Origin: Geojedonia sp051814705
Lineage (GTDB): Bacteria; Bacteroidota; Bacteroidia; Flavobacteriales; Flavobacteriaceae
Direction of reading: 5' to 3'
Assembly: GCA_051814705.1 (NCBI GenBank)
Contig: JBPWQW010000001.1
Location: 992,001-1,056,000 of the forward strand
DNA length: 64,000 nucleotides
Part shown: one piece after another, positions 1 through 9,790 of the stretch
Layout: every line of letters starts with the position of its first letter
How positions within the stretch are numbered: position 1 is the first letter of the stretch
Program-made: the position numbers and the translations under genes
The notes under the pieces: generated by a model
The model's database searches: none
What the model was told of the DNA's origin: nothing
What the model saw: only the letters and a program-made list of their open reading frames with translations

Positions 1-360
1 TTAAACTTTATTATTCAAGAAGGGCATCCTATAGCTTTAGGCTCGGCCAGTAAAAATGCACGTAACATTTTGGGGAAAGTGAATTTGCTCTCAAGGTTTA
101 ATGCCGTAGTAGATGGTAATAGTGTTACTAAAGGTAAGCCCAATCCAGAAGTTTTTTTTAAAGCGGCGAAAGCACTAAATATAAGACCTGAAAACTGCAT
201 TGTTTTTGAAGATGCCCAAGCAGGAATTAAAGCAGCTAATCTTGCGGGTATGGTTTCTATTGGCATTGGTGACGAATCAGTGTTACATGAAGCTGACTAT
301 GTATTTAAAGACTTTACCGAAATCTCTATAGATTTTATAAAAACATTAATAAATAATTAA
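1..360 (+). CDS. pgmB: Beta-phosphoglucomutase, C-terminal part (5' end outside window)
   Basis: The last 119 codons of a HAD-superfamily beta-phosphoglucomutase, open at the left edge. Visible motifs are GSASKNAR (visible codons 14-21, HAD motif II), KGKPNPEVF (motif III lysine) and FEDAQAGI (motif IV acidic residues), in the usual order and spacing for PgmB. The enzyme converts beta-glucose 1-phosphate to glucose 6-phosphate. That substrate is released by the GH65 phosphorylase encoded 39 bases downstream, so the pair forms the cytoplasmic end of maltose breakdown. The frame runs without a stop from base 1, so an internal TTG at 70 is not a real start. Confidence 0.93.
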   Translation, partial: LNFIIQEGHPIALGSASKNARNILGKVNLLSRFNAVVDGNSVTKGKPNPEVFFKAAKALNIRPENCIVFEDAQAGIKAANLAGMVSIGIGDESVLHEADYVFKDFTEISIDFIKTLINN

Positions 361-399
361 GTAACTGTTTTTTACAAATAGAAGTAATACCAACTAAAA

Positions 400-2706
400 A
401 TGAATTTAGATTATATTAAACCGGATAACTGGTCCATTATTGAAAAAGGGTTTGATCCAAAAAGAGTTAAATCGTCTGAGAGCTTATTCAGTATTGGTAA
501 TGGCGCCATGGGACAACGTGCCAATTTTGAAGAGCAGTATTCTGGTGAAACCTTTCAGGGGAGTTACATTGCCGGGGTATATTATCCGGATAAGACACGG
601 GTAGGTTGGTGGAAAAACGGTTACCCAGAATATTTTGCCAAAGTGCTCAATGCACCTAATTGGATTGGGATTAACGTTACCGTAAATGGTGAGCCATTAG
701 ATTTGGCTACTTGCAAACGAGTTGATGCGTTTAGGCGAGAGCTCAATATGCGAGAAGGTTGGCTCTCTAGAGGTTTTATAGCCATATTAAAAAATAACCT
801 TAAAGTGGAAGTAATCACCAAGCGCTTTTTGAGTTTGGACTTAGATGAAATAGGCGCTATTTCATATTCAATAAAGCCTTTAAATACATCGGCTGAAATA
901 ATTTTTGAGCCCTATTTAGACAGCGGTATTACAAATGAAGACACTAACTGGGACGATAAATTTTGGGACACCTACAATGTGGTTAACGAAAACCATCAAG
1001 GGTTTATATTGGCTAAAACCATGAAAACAGAGTTTCATACCTGTACTTTTATGGAATCTAAAGTTTTCGTAAATGACAATCCAATTTCTATAAATGCAAA
1101 GGTTGAAACTGAAAGTACTCGCACATCAATTAGTTATAGAAATGTGATAAAACAAGACGAAACCTTCACTATCCACAAGTTTGCGGGTTATGCTGTCGAT
1201 AGAAAACATGACAAATCAAAACTAATTGATACGGCCAAAAAAGTATTATCAAAAGCTATATACCTAGGTTTCAGCGGTTTATTATCCAAACAAAAACAGG
1301 CTTGGGCGAGCATTTGGGAAATGGCAGATATTACTATTGATGGAGATATCAAAGCGCAACAAGGCATTCGTTTTAATATTTTTCATTTAAACCAAACCTA
1401 TTTGGGTAAGGATTCTCGATTAAATATTGGGCCTAAAGGATTTACTGGAGAAAAATATGGTGGTAGCACGTATTGGGACACAGAGGCCTATTGTATTCCA
1501 TTTTATATGGCGACTAAAGATCAACAAGTGGCTAAAAACTTATTGGCCTATAGATTTAACCATCTCGATAAAGCCATTGAGAATGCTGAAAAACTGGGCT
1601 TTAAAAATGGAGCGGCATTATATCCAATGGTGACCATGAATGGTGAAGAATGCCATAACGAGTGGGAAATCACTTTTGAAGAAATCCACCGTAATGGCGC
1701 CATTGCATTCGCGATTTATAACTACCATCGTTTTACAGGCGATTATAGCTATATTCCAGAAAAAGGCTTAGAGGTATTGATTGGCATCGCTCGTTTTTGG
1801 CACCAGCGCGCCACATTTTCTAAAGCTAAAAACAAATATGTTATTCTGGGTGTTACTGGACCCAATGAGTACGAAAACAATGTGAATAATAATTTTTACA
1901 CCAATTATATAGCCAAATGGTGCATTCATTATGCTTTAGAGAATTTAAGTAAAGTTGAAACAGATTTCAGTTCTGACTATACGCGAATTATGAATAAAAC
2001 AAATTTATCTAAAGCCGAAATGAATCTATGGAAAGCCGTAGCTGATCAAATGTATTTTCCGTTTGACAAGGAGCGAAATATCTATTTGCAACAAGATGGC
2101 TTTTTGGATAAGGAATTGATCACAGTCGCCGATTTGGATAAATCACAACGCCCTATCAACCAAAAATGGTCTTGGGATCGAATCCTGCGTTCACCATATA
2201 TCAAACAAGCCGATACGCTTCAAGGGATGTACTTTTTTGAAGATGATTTTACAACTGAAGAGTTGGAACGTCATTTCGATTTTTATGAACCGTTTACCGT
2301 CCATGAAAGTTCCTTGTCACCCTGTGTTCACAGTATTCAAGCAGCCAAATTAGGCAGAATGGAGCAGGCTTATACCTTTTATTTAAGAACCTCCCGTTTG
2401 GATTTGGACGATTATAACCACGAAGTTCATGAAGGCTTGCACATTACGTCTATGGCGGGAACCTGGATGAGTATTGTTGAAGGGTTTGGAGGGATGCGTG
2501 TTAAAAATGGAATGTTAAATTTTACCCCTAAAATACCTAAAGAGTGGGAAGCGTATTCGTTCAAGATCAACTTTAGAAACCAGATTGTAAAGATAAATGT
2601 TAGCCAAAAACATACTAGTTTTGAATTAGAAGGCAATTCTAAACTTGATATAACTGTTAATGGGAAAACTATAACAGTATCTTCTAATCAATTGACAAGC
2701 ATTTAA
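400..2706 (+). CDS. GH65 glycoside phosphorylase, probably maltose phosphorylase
   Basis: A 768-residue cytoplasmic protein without signal peptide, the usual length for GH65 maltose/kojibiose/trehalose phosphorylases. The domain order is an N-terminal beta-sandwich (about 1-260), an (alpha/alpha)6 barrel (about 320-690) and a small C-terminal beta domain. The motif GPNEYENNVNNN carries E490, the expected general acid. It phosphorolyses an alpha-linked glucose disaccharide to beta-glucose 1-phosphate and glucose. Next to pgmB and alpha-amylases, maltose is the likely substrate, but family members with other linkages are not excluded from sequence alone. First gene after pgmB in the operon. Confidence 0.88.
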   Translation: MNLDYIKPDNWSIIEKGFDPKRVKSSESLFSIGNGAMGQRANFEEQYSGETFQGSYIAGVYYPDKTRVGWWKNGYPEYFAKVLNAPNWIGINVTVNGEPLDLATCKRVDAFRRELNMREGWLSRGFIAILKNNLKVEVITKRFLSLDLDEIGAISYSIKPLNTSAEIIFEPYLDSGITNEDTNWDDKFWDTYNVVNENHQGFILAKTMKTEFHTCTFMESKVFVNDNPISINAKVETESTRTSISYRNVIKQDETFTIHKFAGYAVDRKHDKSKLIDTAKKVLSKAIYLGFSGLLSKQKQAWASIWEMADITIDGDIKAQQGIRFNIFHLNQTYLGKDSRLNIGPKGFTGEKYGGSTYWDTEAYCIPFYMATKDQQVAKNLLAYRFNHLDKAIENAEKLGFKNGAALYPMVTMNGEECHNEWEITFEEIHRNGAIAFAIYNYHRFTGDYSYIPEKGLEVLIGIARFWHQRATFSKAKNKYVILGVTGPNEYENNVNNNFYTNYIAKWCIHYALENLSKVETDFSSDYTRIMNKTNLSKAEMNLWKAVADQMYFPFDKERNIYLQQDGFLDKELITVADLDKSQRPINQKWSWDRILRSPYIKQADTLQGMYFFEDDFTTEELERHFDFYEPFTVHESSLSPCVHSIQAAKLGRMEQAYTFYLRTSRLDLDDYNHEVHEGLHITSMAGTWMSIVEGFGGMRVKNGMLNFTPKIPKEWEAYSFKINFRNQIVKINVSQKHTSFELEGNSKLDITVNGKTITVSSNQLTSI

Positions 2707-2737
2707 TATTGTGATAACTCATTAAAATCGAACAATT

Positions 2738-4669
2738 ATGAAATATATGTGTCACTTCCTTTTAACGTGTTTACTGCTATTAAACCTGTCATGCAAAGAT
2801 TCAAAATTGGCAGATGATAGTTCAATGACTAGTTCAAAATCTATAGAAGTTTTCAATGACATTGATAAGGTTGAGCCACCAAACTGGTGGGTAGGGTTTA
2901 AAAATCAAGACCTACAGCTTATGGTACACCATGATAATATTTCAACTGCAATACCAGAAATTTTATTTTTGGGTGTTTCGGTTAAAGCTGTTCAAAAAGC
3001 CGATAGTCCAAATTATCTCTTTATTGATTTACACATTTCAAATCAAGCCAAAGCAGGACGATTTAATATTGTTTTCAAATTTGAAGAAGGAGAAACTTTG
3101 GTTCAAACCTATGAATTAAAGGAGCGCGAAAAAGCGGCTGTAGATTTTATTGGGTTTGACAGTTCTGATGCCATTTACTTAATCACGCCAGATCGTTTTG
3201 CTAACGGAGATGTGTCTAATGATACTAATGAACCCTTGCTTGAAAAAACAATTGATAGAACAGATGATTATGCTCGTCATGGTGGCGATCTAAAAGGGAT
3301 TATAGATCATTTGGATTATATATATGATTTGGGATTTACCGCCATTTGGCCAACCCCCATGCTTATTAATGATATGCCCAAAGCGTCCTATCATGGATAC
3401 GCCATGACTGATTTTTACAAAGTTGATCCACGTTTTGGAACTTTAGAGAATTATAAGGAATTGTCGAGCAAAATGGCTGAGAAAGACATGAAACTTATTA
3501 TGGATATGGTGGCTAATCATTGTGGTAGTAACCATTGGTGGATGCGTGATTTACCGTTTAAGGACTGGGTGAACCAACAGCAGGCATTTTTAAATGGAGA
3601 CAAATTAAAAAATTCTAACCACAGACGTACTACTAATCAAGACAGCTATGCGTCTAAAGTAGATAAAAATGAAATGACTCGTGGTTGGTTTGTACCTTCC
3701 ATGCCAGATTTAAATCAAAAAAACCCGTTCATGGCAAACTATATTATCCAAAATAATATTTGGTGGATAGAAACCTTAAAACTGGGAGGCATTCGACAAG
3801 ATACTTATCCGTATTCAGACAAGGAGTTTTTGAGTAATTGGGCTGGATCTATCATGACTGAATATCCAAATTTCAATATTGTGGGAGAAGAATGGACTAC
3901 AAACCCGTTATTGATTGCCTATTGGCAAGACGGACATCAAAATAAAGATGGATACGACTCTAATTTAAAGTCGACCATGGATTTTGCCATGCAATCTAAT
4001 ATTGTTCAAGCATTAAATGAGAACGAATCTTGGGGCGGTGGACTCGTTAAAATGTATGATGGTTTGGCCAACGACTTTGTGTATACAAACCCTAAAAGTA
4101 TTATGATTTTTCCTGACAATCATGATATGAGCCGAATTTTCACACAGTTAAAAGGTGATGTTGCCAACACCAAAATGGCATTAGCCACAATTTTGACTTT
4201 ACCAAGAATTCCGCAGCTTTATTATGGTACCGAAATTTTAATGAATGATTTTGAAAAGCCTGGAGATCACGGTTTGTTAAGAGGTGATTTTCCTGGTGGT
4301 TGGCAAGGTGATCAAGTGAATGCATTTACTGGAGATGGATTGACAGATGCGCAAACTGATATGCAATCCTATCTTAAAACCCTATTAAATTATCGCAAGA
4401 CGAGTAAAGCAATTCACGAAGGAAAGACGCTTCATTTTGCACCAGAGAATGGTATTTATGTTTTGTTTAGAAGTTATTACAATGAAACTGTGGTCCTTAT
4501 TTTAAATAAAAACACATCGCCTATAACATTGGATTTAAAGCGTTATGAAGAAGCGGGCTTGACTGGAAAAACCCTAAAAAACATAGTTTCGGGAAAACAA
4601 CTAGTTTGGGATAATACTTTGGAATTAAACCAAAAAGGAAGTCTAATTTTAACTACAAAAATAGATTAG
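2738..4669 (+). CDS. GH13 lipoprotein, cyclomaltodextrinase/neopullulanase type
   Basis: A 643-residue lipoprotein: the N-terminal signal ends in a lipobox (LLLNLSC, Cys19), so it sits in the outer membrane or periplasm. After the signal, a cyclomaltodextrinase N-terminal domain is recognisable from KVEPPNWWVG (about 44-53). The GH13 barrel follows with region I D256/N260/H261 (DMVANH), nucleophile D355 (GGIRQDTYPY), acid/base E384 (VGEEW) and region IV D463 (PDNHD). A C-terminal beta domain closes the protein. All catalytic residues are present. It probably cuts maltodextrins, cyclodextrin or pullulan to maltose. It lies 31 bases after the GH65 gene and 2 bases before the esterase. Confidence 0.88.
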   Translation: MKYMCHFLLTCLLLLNLSCKDSKLADDSSMTSSKSIEVFNDIDKVEPPNWWVGFKNQDLQLMVHHDNISTAIPEILFLGVSVKAVQKADSPNYLFIDLHISNQAKAGRFNIVFKFEEGETLVQTYELKEREKAAVDFIGFDSSDAIYLITPDRFANGDVSNDTNEPLLEKTIDRTDDYARHGGDLKGIIDHLDYIYDLGFTAIWPTPMLINDMPKASYHGYAMTDFYKVDPRFGTLENYKELSSKMAEKDMKLIMDMVANHCGSNHWWMRDLPFKDWVNQQQAFLNGDKLKNSNHRRTTNQDSYASKVDKNEMTRGWFVPSMPDLNQKNPFMANYIIQNNIWWIETLKLGGIRQDTYPYSDKEFLSNWAGSIMTEYPNFNIVGEEWTTNPLLIAYWQDGHQNKDGYDSNLKSTMDFAMQSNIVQALNENESWGGGLVKMYDGLANDFVYTNPKSIMIFPDNHDMSRIFTQLKGDVANTKMALATILTLPRIPQLYYGTEILMNDFEKPGDHGLLRGDFPGGWQGDQVNAFTGDGLTDAQTDMQSYLKTLLNYRKTSKAIHEGKTLHFAPENGIYVLFRSYYNETVVLILNKNTSPITLDLKRYEEAGLTGKTLKNIVSGKQLVWDNTLELNQKGSLILTTKID

Positions 4670-4671
4670 AT

Positions 4672-5610
4672 TTGAAAAATATAATGGTAATAGCATTGAT
4701 TGTAACCTTCTTTTCTTTCAAAACAGAAAAGGAAAAAATCACCGTAAAAAAAATAGAGGATGCTGTATTATATGAAGGTGATTTATTTAGAATTGACAGT
4801 TTTCCAACGCATTATATAAAAACACGCCCTGTAGATATTTGGTTGCCAAAAAACTATTCAACATATAAAAAGTATGCCGTACTCTATATGCATGATGGGC
4901 AGAACCTATTCGATAGCACTACAACTTGGAATAAACAAGAATGGAAAATTGATGAGTGGGCTTCCAAATTGATGAACAGCAAAAGGGTGAAAGATTTTAT
5001 TGTTGTAGGTATTCATAATATTCCAGATACCAGATGGTTGGAATTATTTCCGCAAAAGGCTTTGGAATATATAGCCCCAGATGTAAGAACGCCTTTGATT
5101 GAAGAAGCGAAAGCCAGCAATAAAAATATGGATTTTAAAGGTGATGATTATTTAAAATTTTTAGTAAAAGAGCTTAAACCGTTTATAGATGCTACCTATT
5201 CTACCTTGTCAGACCAGATGAACACTTTTGTAGCAGGTTCCAGTATGGGCGGATTGATGTCTATTTATGCTGTTTCAGAGTACCCTGAAGTTTTTGGGGG
5301 TGCCGCTTGTTTGTCAACGCATTGGGTTGGTGCAATGCCTAGGCCAGACAACCCGTTCCCTGATGCCATTTTCAACTATTTGGAAGCTAATTTGCCTAAT
5401 GCTAAATCACATATATTGTATTTTGATTATGGCACTAAAACCTTGGATGAGAATTATCCACAATTTGCACCAAGAGTTGATGAAATTTTATTGTCAAAGG
5501 GATATACAGATGAAAATTTTAAAAATCTAATATTTGAAGGCTCTGACCATTCTGAAAATTCATGGAATCAGCGCTTAGATATACCATTGACATTTTTATT
5601 AGGTCACTAA
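4672..5610 (+). CDS. Secreted alpha/beta-hydrolase, esterase D family
   Basis: A 312-residue protein with an N-terminal signal (KNIMVIALIVTFFSF), then an esterase-D-type fold (Pfam Esterase). The nucleophile elbow GSSMGG has S191; HDGQNLFD is the family's oxyanion-side motif, and HSENSW near the C-terminus supplies the likely catalytic His. TTG at 4672 is chosen because it gives a Lys-containing signal n-region; ATG at 4684 is the alternative. The gene starts 2 bases after the upstream amylase stop, so it is co-transcribed. Related proteins include enterobactin-type esterases and carbohydrate esterases. Here removal of acyl groups from glucans is an inference from context only. Confidence 0.8.
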   Translation: MKNIMVIALIVTFFSFKTEKEKITVKKIEDAVLYEGDLFRIDSFPTHYIKTRPVDIWLPKNYSTYKKYAVLYMHDGQNLFDSTTTWNKQEWKIDEWASKLMNSKRVKDFIVVGIHNIPDTRWLELFPQKALEYIAPDVRTPLIEEAKASNKNMDFKGDDYLKFLVKELKPFIDATYSTLSDQMNTFVAGSSMGGLMSIYAVSEYPEVFGGAACLSTHWVGAMPRPDNPFPDAIFNYLEANLPNAKSHILYFDYGTKTLDENYPQFAPRVDEILLSKGYTDENFKNLIFEGSDHSENSWNQRLDIPLTFLLGH

Positions 5611-5636
5611 TAAATAAATTTAATAAGACTGGCCAA

Positions 5637-7514
5637 ATGAAACATTTTTTTATAACTGGTTTAATTCTTGTTTGCCTTGTTTGCTATGGCTGTAATAATC
5701 TAACGAAAGCTGATAAATCTATAATGACTAATAATCAGATAAAGAAAAAGGAAGTTGTTTACCAAGTCTTTACACGCTTATTTGGCAATACAAATACCAA
5801 TAATAAACCTTGGGGGACACTTGAGGGAAATGGGGTTGGTAAATTTGCCGATTTTACAGAAAAAGCGCTTAGTGAAATTAAAGATTTGGGGGTCACTTAT
5901 ATCTGGTATACAGGTGTTCCTCATCATGATGTGATTACTGACTATACCAAATATGATATATCCAATGATGATCCAGATATCGTCAAGGGACGTGCAGGTT
6001 CACCTTATGCGGTTAAGGATTATTATAATGTAGATCCCGATTTGGCAATTGATCCTGCAAACCGGTTGGAAGAATTTAAAGCACTTATTGAGCGAACTCA
6101 TAAAGCGGGATTAAAAGTCATCATCGATATTGTGCCCAATCACGTGGCGCGTAATTACAACAGTTTAACCAACCCAAAAGGAGTTGAAGATTTTGGCGCT
6201 TCGGACAATAAGAGTGTGGTTTATGACCTGAACAATAATTTTTATTACAATCCTGGTGAAGCGTTTCAAGTTCCAAATTGGCGTGATGGTTATTTACCTT
6301 TAGGAGGTGAAAAACATCCACTGTTAGATCATAAATTTGATGAAAGCCCAGCCAAATGGACTGGAAATGGATCTCGGGCCTCGCAACCTGATATGAACGA
6401 TTGGTACGAAACAGTTAAAATTAATTACGGAGTAAGACCCGATGGCACCAAAGATTTTGATTTGCTTCCCGAAGGTTTTGAGAATGAAGATTATCAAACG
6501 CATTTTAACTTTTGGAAAGATAAAACAGTTCCCAATTCATGGCTTAAATTTAGAGATATTGCCTTGTATTGGCTGGATTTTGGAGTTGATGGATTTCGTT
6601 TCGATATGGCAGAAATGGTGCCAGTTGAGTTTTGGAGTTTTATGAATTCGTCCATCAAGATGAAAAATTCTGACACGTTTCTTTTAGCAGAGGTCTATAA
6701 CCCCAATCTTTACAGAGATTATATTAGAAAAGGTAAAATGGACTATTTGTACGATAAGGTCGAACTTTATGATACATTGAAACACATTATGCAAGGCCAC
6801 GGAAAAACAGATCATATTCCTTCTATTCAAGAAAACTTAAAAGATATTGAACACCATATGCTTCACTTTTTGGAAAACCATGATGAGCAACGTATTGCAA
6901 GTCCTGAGTTTGCTGGAAATGCAGAAAAAGGAAAACCAGCTATGGTCGTTTCTGCAACTATAAGCACATCACCAACCATGATTTATTTTGGCCAGGAAGT
7001 CGGCGAACCTGGAGCAGAATATGCTGGGTTTGGATCGCCATCACGAACCTCTATTTTTGATTATATTGGCGTTCCGCATCACCAACGCTGGATGAATACT
7101 AAACAGTTTGACGGAGGCCAATCTACAAAAGAGGAAAAGGACCTTCGGGATTTTTACAAACGCTTATTAAATCTCACGATTACTAGCTCAGCTTTGGCAG
7201 GAAACTATCAGGATATCCATCAATTTAACAGAGCACATACTGAATGGTACAACGATAAAGTCCTGTCGTTTGTACGGTGGAGCAATGAAGAGCAATTGAT
7301 TGTGGTTTCCAATTTTAGTGACTCCGATTCCTTTGGGTTTGAACTACAATTACCAGAAAACTTAATAAATCGGCTGCAACTTAAAGAAGGCAGCCACGAA
7401 GTAAAAGATCAACTTTATCATACTTACAAATCAATTTTAAAAGTTGAAAACACTAAGGCATCGGTCAGAATTGACATCAAACCATTAGAATCATTTATTC
7501 TTAAAATTAACTAA
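5637..7514 (+). CDS. GH13 alpha-amylase-family lipoprotein
   Basis: A 625-residue lipoprotein when started at ATG 5637 (signal ends CLVCYGC). An in-frame ATG at 5562 would add 25 residues with no signal sequence and overlap the esterase gene, so it is rejected. GH13 residues are complete: region I D164...N168/H169 (DIVPNH), nucleophile D323 (GFRFDMAE), acid/base E352 (LLAEVY) and D416 (ENHDEQR). A C-terminal beta domain follows from about residue 540. It is clearly distinct from its two GH13 neighbours. Likely an endo- or exo-acting alpha-glucan hydrolase at the cell surface or in the periplasm. It ends 2 bases before the next amylase gene. Confidence 0.87.
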   Translation: MKHFFITGLILVCLVCYGCNNLTKADKSIMTNNQIKKKEVVYQVFTRLFGNTNTNNKPWGTLEGNGVGKFADFTEKALSEIKDLGVTYIWYTGVPHHDVITDYTKYDISNDDPDIVKGRAGSPYAVKDYYNVDPDLAIDPANRLEEFKALIERTHKAGLKVIIDIVPNHVARNYNSLTNPKGVEDFGASDNKSVVYDLNNNFYYNPGEAFQVPNWRDGYLPLGGEKHPLLDHKFDESPAKWTGNGSRASQPDMNDWYETVKINYGVRPDGTKDFDLLPEGFENEDYQTHFNFWKDKTVPNSWLKFRDIALYWLDFGVDGFRFDMAEMVPVEFWSFMNSSIKMKNSDTFLLAEVYNPNLYRDYIRKGKMDYLYDKVELYDTLKHIMQGHGKTDHIPSIQENLKDIEHHMLHFLENHDEQRIASPEFAGNAEKGKPAMVVSATISTSPTMIYFGQEVGEPGAEYAGFGSPSRTSIFDYIGVPHHQRWMNTKQFDGGQSTKEEKDLRDFYKRLLNLTITSSALAGNYQDIHQFNRAHTEWYNDKVLSFVRWSNEEQLIVVSNFSDSDSFGFELQLPENLINRLQLKEGSHEVKDQLYHTYKSILKVENTKASVRIDIKPLESFILKIN

Positions 7515-7516
7515 TA

Positions 7517-9175
7517 ATGAAAAAATTAATTATAGTGCTTATGAGCTTATTTACAATGTTGGCTTGCCAAGAACATAAAAAGGAGAAAACTTCAGTAGAA
7601 AAGCAAGACGCCCCATTTGTTTGGGAAGGTGCAAATCTATATTTTTTGTTGATAGACCGTTTTAATAATGGGGACATTTCAAACGACATCAATTTTGATA
7701 GAACTGATGAAGTCGCTAAACTTCGGGGTTTTAAAGGCGGCGATATTAAAGGAGTCATCCAAAAAATTGAAGACGGCTATTTTACAGATTTAGGGGTTAA
7801 TGCGATTTGGATGACACCTATAGTTGAGCAAATCCATGGAGGAACCGACGAAGGCACAGGCAAAACCTACGGCTTTCATGGCTATTGGGCAAAAGATTGG
7901 ACGACCTTGGATCCAAATTTTGGCACAAAAGACGACTTGAAGAAATTGGTTGAGGTTGCCCATAATAGAGGGATTAGAATTGTTTTGGATGCCGTGGTCA
8001 ATCACACAGGGCCTGTAACCGAAAAAGACACTGTATGGCCTGATGATTGGGTTAGAACTGGACCAGCCTGTACTTTTGATAATTACGAAAATACAGTTAC
8101 TTGTACTTTGGTAGCGAACCTTCCGGACATTAAAACCGAGAATAATAACCAAGTTGAATTACCACCTCAATTGGTCGAAAAATGGAAGGCAGAAGGGCGG
8201 TATGAAAAAGAAATGTCAAGTCTTGATGCTTTTTTTAATCGGACAGGATATCCTAGAGCACCTCGCTATTATATTATTAAATGGCTAACCGATTATATTG
8301 CTGAGTTTGGTATTGATGGGTATAGAGCTGATACCGTAAAACATATCGAAGAGCATGTTTGGCAGGAATTTAAAGTAGAATGTGATTATGCCTTTGCACA
8401 ATGGAAAAAGAACCATCCAGAAAAAGTGCTGGACGAAAATCCGTTTTATTTAGTTGGTGAAGTTTATAATTATAATATTAGTAATGGGAAATATTATGAT
8501 TTTGGTGATAAAAAGGTCAATTATTTTGATAACAGCTTTCACAGTCTGATCAACTTTGAGTTCAAGTCAAATGCTCTAGATAATTACGAGCAGTTTTTTT
8601 CGAAATATTCAGAGATGTTACATAAGGATTTGAAAGGCTTTGGGGTTTTAAATTATTTGAGTTCTCATGACGATAGCCAGCCTTTTGATGCGACTCGAGA
8701 AAAACCTTATGAAACGGCCACAAAATTACTATTGGCTCCTGGAACGTCACAAATCTATTATGGCGATGAATCCGCTAGATCATTAGTTGTTGAAGGCACA
8801 AACGGAGATGCAACATTGCGTTCCTTTATGAATTGGGACGCTATTGAAAAGGACCCTAAAACTCAGGATATATTAAGCCATTGGCAAAAAATAGGTCAAT
8901 TTAGGGCCAACCATCCAGCCATTGGAGCAGGAATCCACAACATGATCAGTCAAGAGCCTTATGTGTTTTCTAGAAGTTTTTCTAAAAATGATTATAATGA
9001 CTTGGTAGTTGTTGGCTTAAATTTAAAAAAAGGTCTAAAAGAAATGGACGTGTCCAAAATATTTAAAGACGGAGAAATACTGCGTGATGCTTATTCAGGC
9101 CAAAATGTTGAGGTGAAAAATGGTAAAGCCGTTATAAATTCTGAATTCAATATAGCGTTAATTGAAAGAAAATAA
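7517..9175 (+). CDS. GH13 alpha-amylase lipoprotein
   Basis: A 552-residue lipoprotein (signal ending LFTMLAC). GH13 catalytic residues are all present: D158 (LDAVVNH), nucleophile D272 (GYRADTVKH), acid/base E315 (LVGEVYNY) and D385 (SSHDDSQ). An insertion between regions I and II (about 165-255) holds two Cys residues that could form a disulphide. Last gene of the alpha-glucan operon, followed by a strong terminator at 9198. Probably the SusA/SusG-like amylase that starts starch or glycogen degradation; the exact specificity cannot be read. Confidence 0.87.
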   Translation: MKKLIIVLMSLFTMLACQEHKKEKTSVEKQDAPFVWEGANLYFLLIDRFNNGDISNDINFDRTDEVAKLRGFKGGDIKGVIQKIEDGYFTDLGVNAIWMTPIVEQIHGGTDEGTGKTYGFHGYWAKDWTTLDPNFGTKDDLKKLVEVAHNRGIRIVLDAVVNHTGPVTEKDTVWPDDWVRTGPACTFDNYENTVTCTLVANLPDIKTENNNQVELPPQLVEKWKAEGRYEKEMSSLDAFFNRTGYPRAPRYYIIKWLTDYIAEFGIDGYRADTVKHIEEHVWQEFKVECDYAFAQWKKNHPEKVLDENPFYLVGEVYNYNISNGKYYDFGDKKVNYFDNSFHSLINFEFKSNALDNYEQFFSKYSEMLHKDLKGFGVLNYLSSHDDSQPFDATREKPYETATKLLLAPGTSQIYYGDESARSLVVEGTNGDATLRSFMNWDAIEKDPKTQDILSHWQKIGQFRANHPAIGAGIHNMISQEPYVFSRSFSKNDYNDLVVVGLNLKKGLKEMDVSKIFKDGEILRDAYSGQNVEVKNGKAVINSEFNIALIERK

Positions 9176-9197
9176 TAGAATAATCAAGTGAAAACAA

Positions 9198-9223
9198 AAA
9201 GGCTCTTCAATTGAAGAGCCTTT
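9198..9223 (+). terminator. Terminator of the alpha-glucan operon
   Basis: A perfect 26-base palindrome with 13-bp arms (AAAGGCTCTTCAA and its complement). The T-run is short, but the symmetric A/T flanks let it work for both the amylase gene and the convergent 9242-9640 gene. Confidence 0.8.
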
Positions 9224-9241
9224 GATAAATATCTATTCAAT

Positions 9242-9640
9242 TTATTTTACTTTTCCATAAACCAGACTAATCAACACACCTAAGATAACAGAAAATACAA
9301 TATTCAATACACCATTAATAATGGCATCATTTAATGTTGAACTATACATTTGGAAAGCATAATCATACCAGCGTTCTCCAAATCCTATTAAGATGCCAAT
9401 CCAAAGCCCATACGTTGCGCCACGTGCTAAACTATGATCACCACCTGACCATTTAGAATAAATTGTAGAAGCAGCAAAAGCAGATATTAAACATGCGATA
9501 ATAACATGCGTTAGATCACCAGGATTAGTGTTAGGAGATGAAAAAAGGGAAGACCCTATCATTCCCCATAGCAAATAACCTCCAATATAGGCCCAAACAG
9601 TGCCTACAACAGTCGAAATTAAATTTGTTTTTGAAAACAT
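9242..9640 (-). CDS. Small conserved membrane protein, function unknown
   Basis: 132 residues with about four hydrophobic membrane segments (roughly 8-30, 45-62, 72-90, 105-128). No family with a known function is recognised. The third segment region contains ARGATYGLWIGILIGFGERW, a Gly-rich helix with charged residues at its end. It stands alone between convergent neighbours, with about 150 bases of AT-rich upstream DNA shared with the divergent GAF gene. Confidence 0.65.
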   Translation of the reverse strand: MFSKTNLISTVVGTVWAYIGGYLLWGMIGSSLFSSPNTNPGDLTHVIIACLISAFAASTIYSKWSGGDHSLARGATYGLWIGILIGFGERWYDYAFQMYSSTLNDAIINGVLNIVFSVILGVLISLVYGKVK

Positions 9641-9748
9641 AAATTAAGAATTTAGTTAGTTAATAATCAAATAAAAGTAATTAAAATTAGTATATGTATA
9701 AAAAAAATGTTAAAAATATACAAACAATATAATATGTTAACTAGTTAA

Positions 9749-9756
9749 TAACTTTG
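9749..9756 (+). promoter_or_regulatory. -7 promoter element for the GAF gene
   Basis: TAACTTTG, an exact match to the Bacteroidota -7 consensus TAnnTTTG, 35 bases before the ATG at 9791. No clear TTG -33 element at standard spacing. A second weaker match (TAGTTTTG, 9778) lies too close to the start. Confidence 0.45.
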
Positions 9757-9790
9757 CGACTAAATCTAAATAATTTGTAGTTTTGTAAAT

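Noticed and set aside
5562..5636. Upstream start for the second GH13 gene
   Set aside because: It overlaps the esterase gene and lacks a signal peptide; ATG 5637 gives a proper lipoprotein signal.
7790..8152. Minus-strand ORF of 120 codons inside the third amylase
   Set aside because: Shadow of a complete GH13 frame on the opposite strand; no homology or start context.
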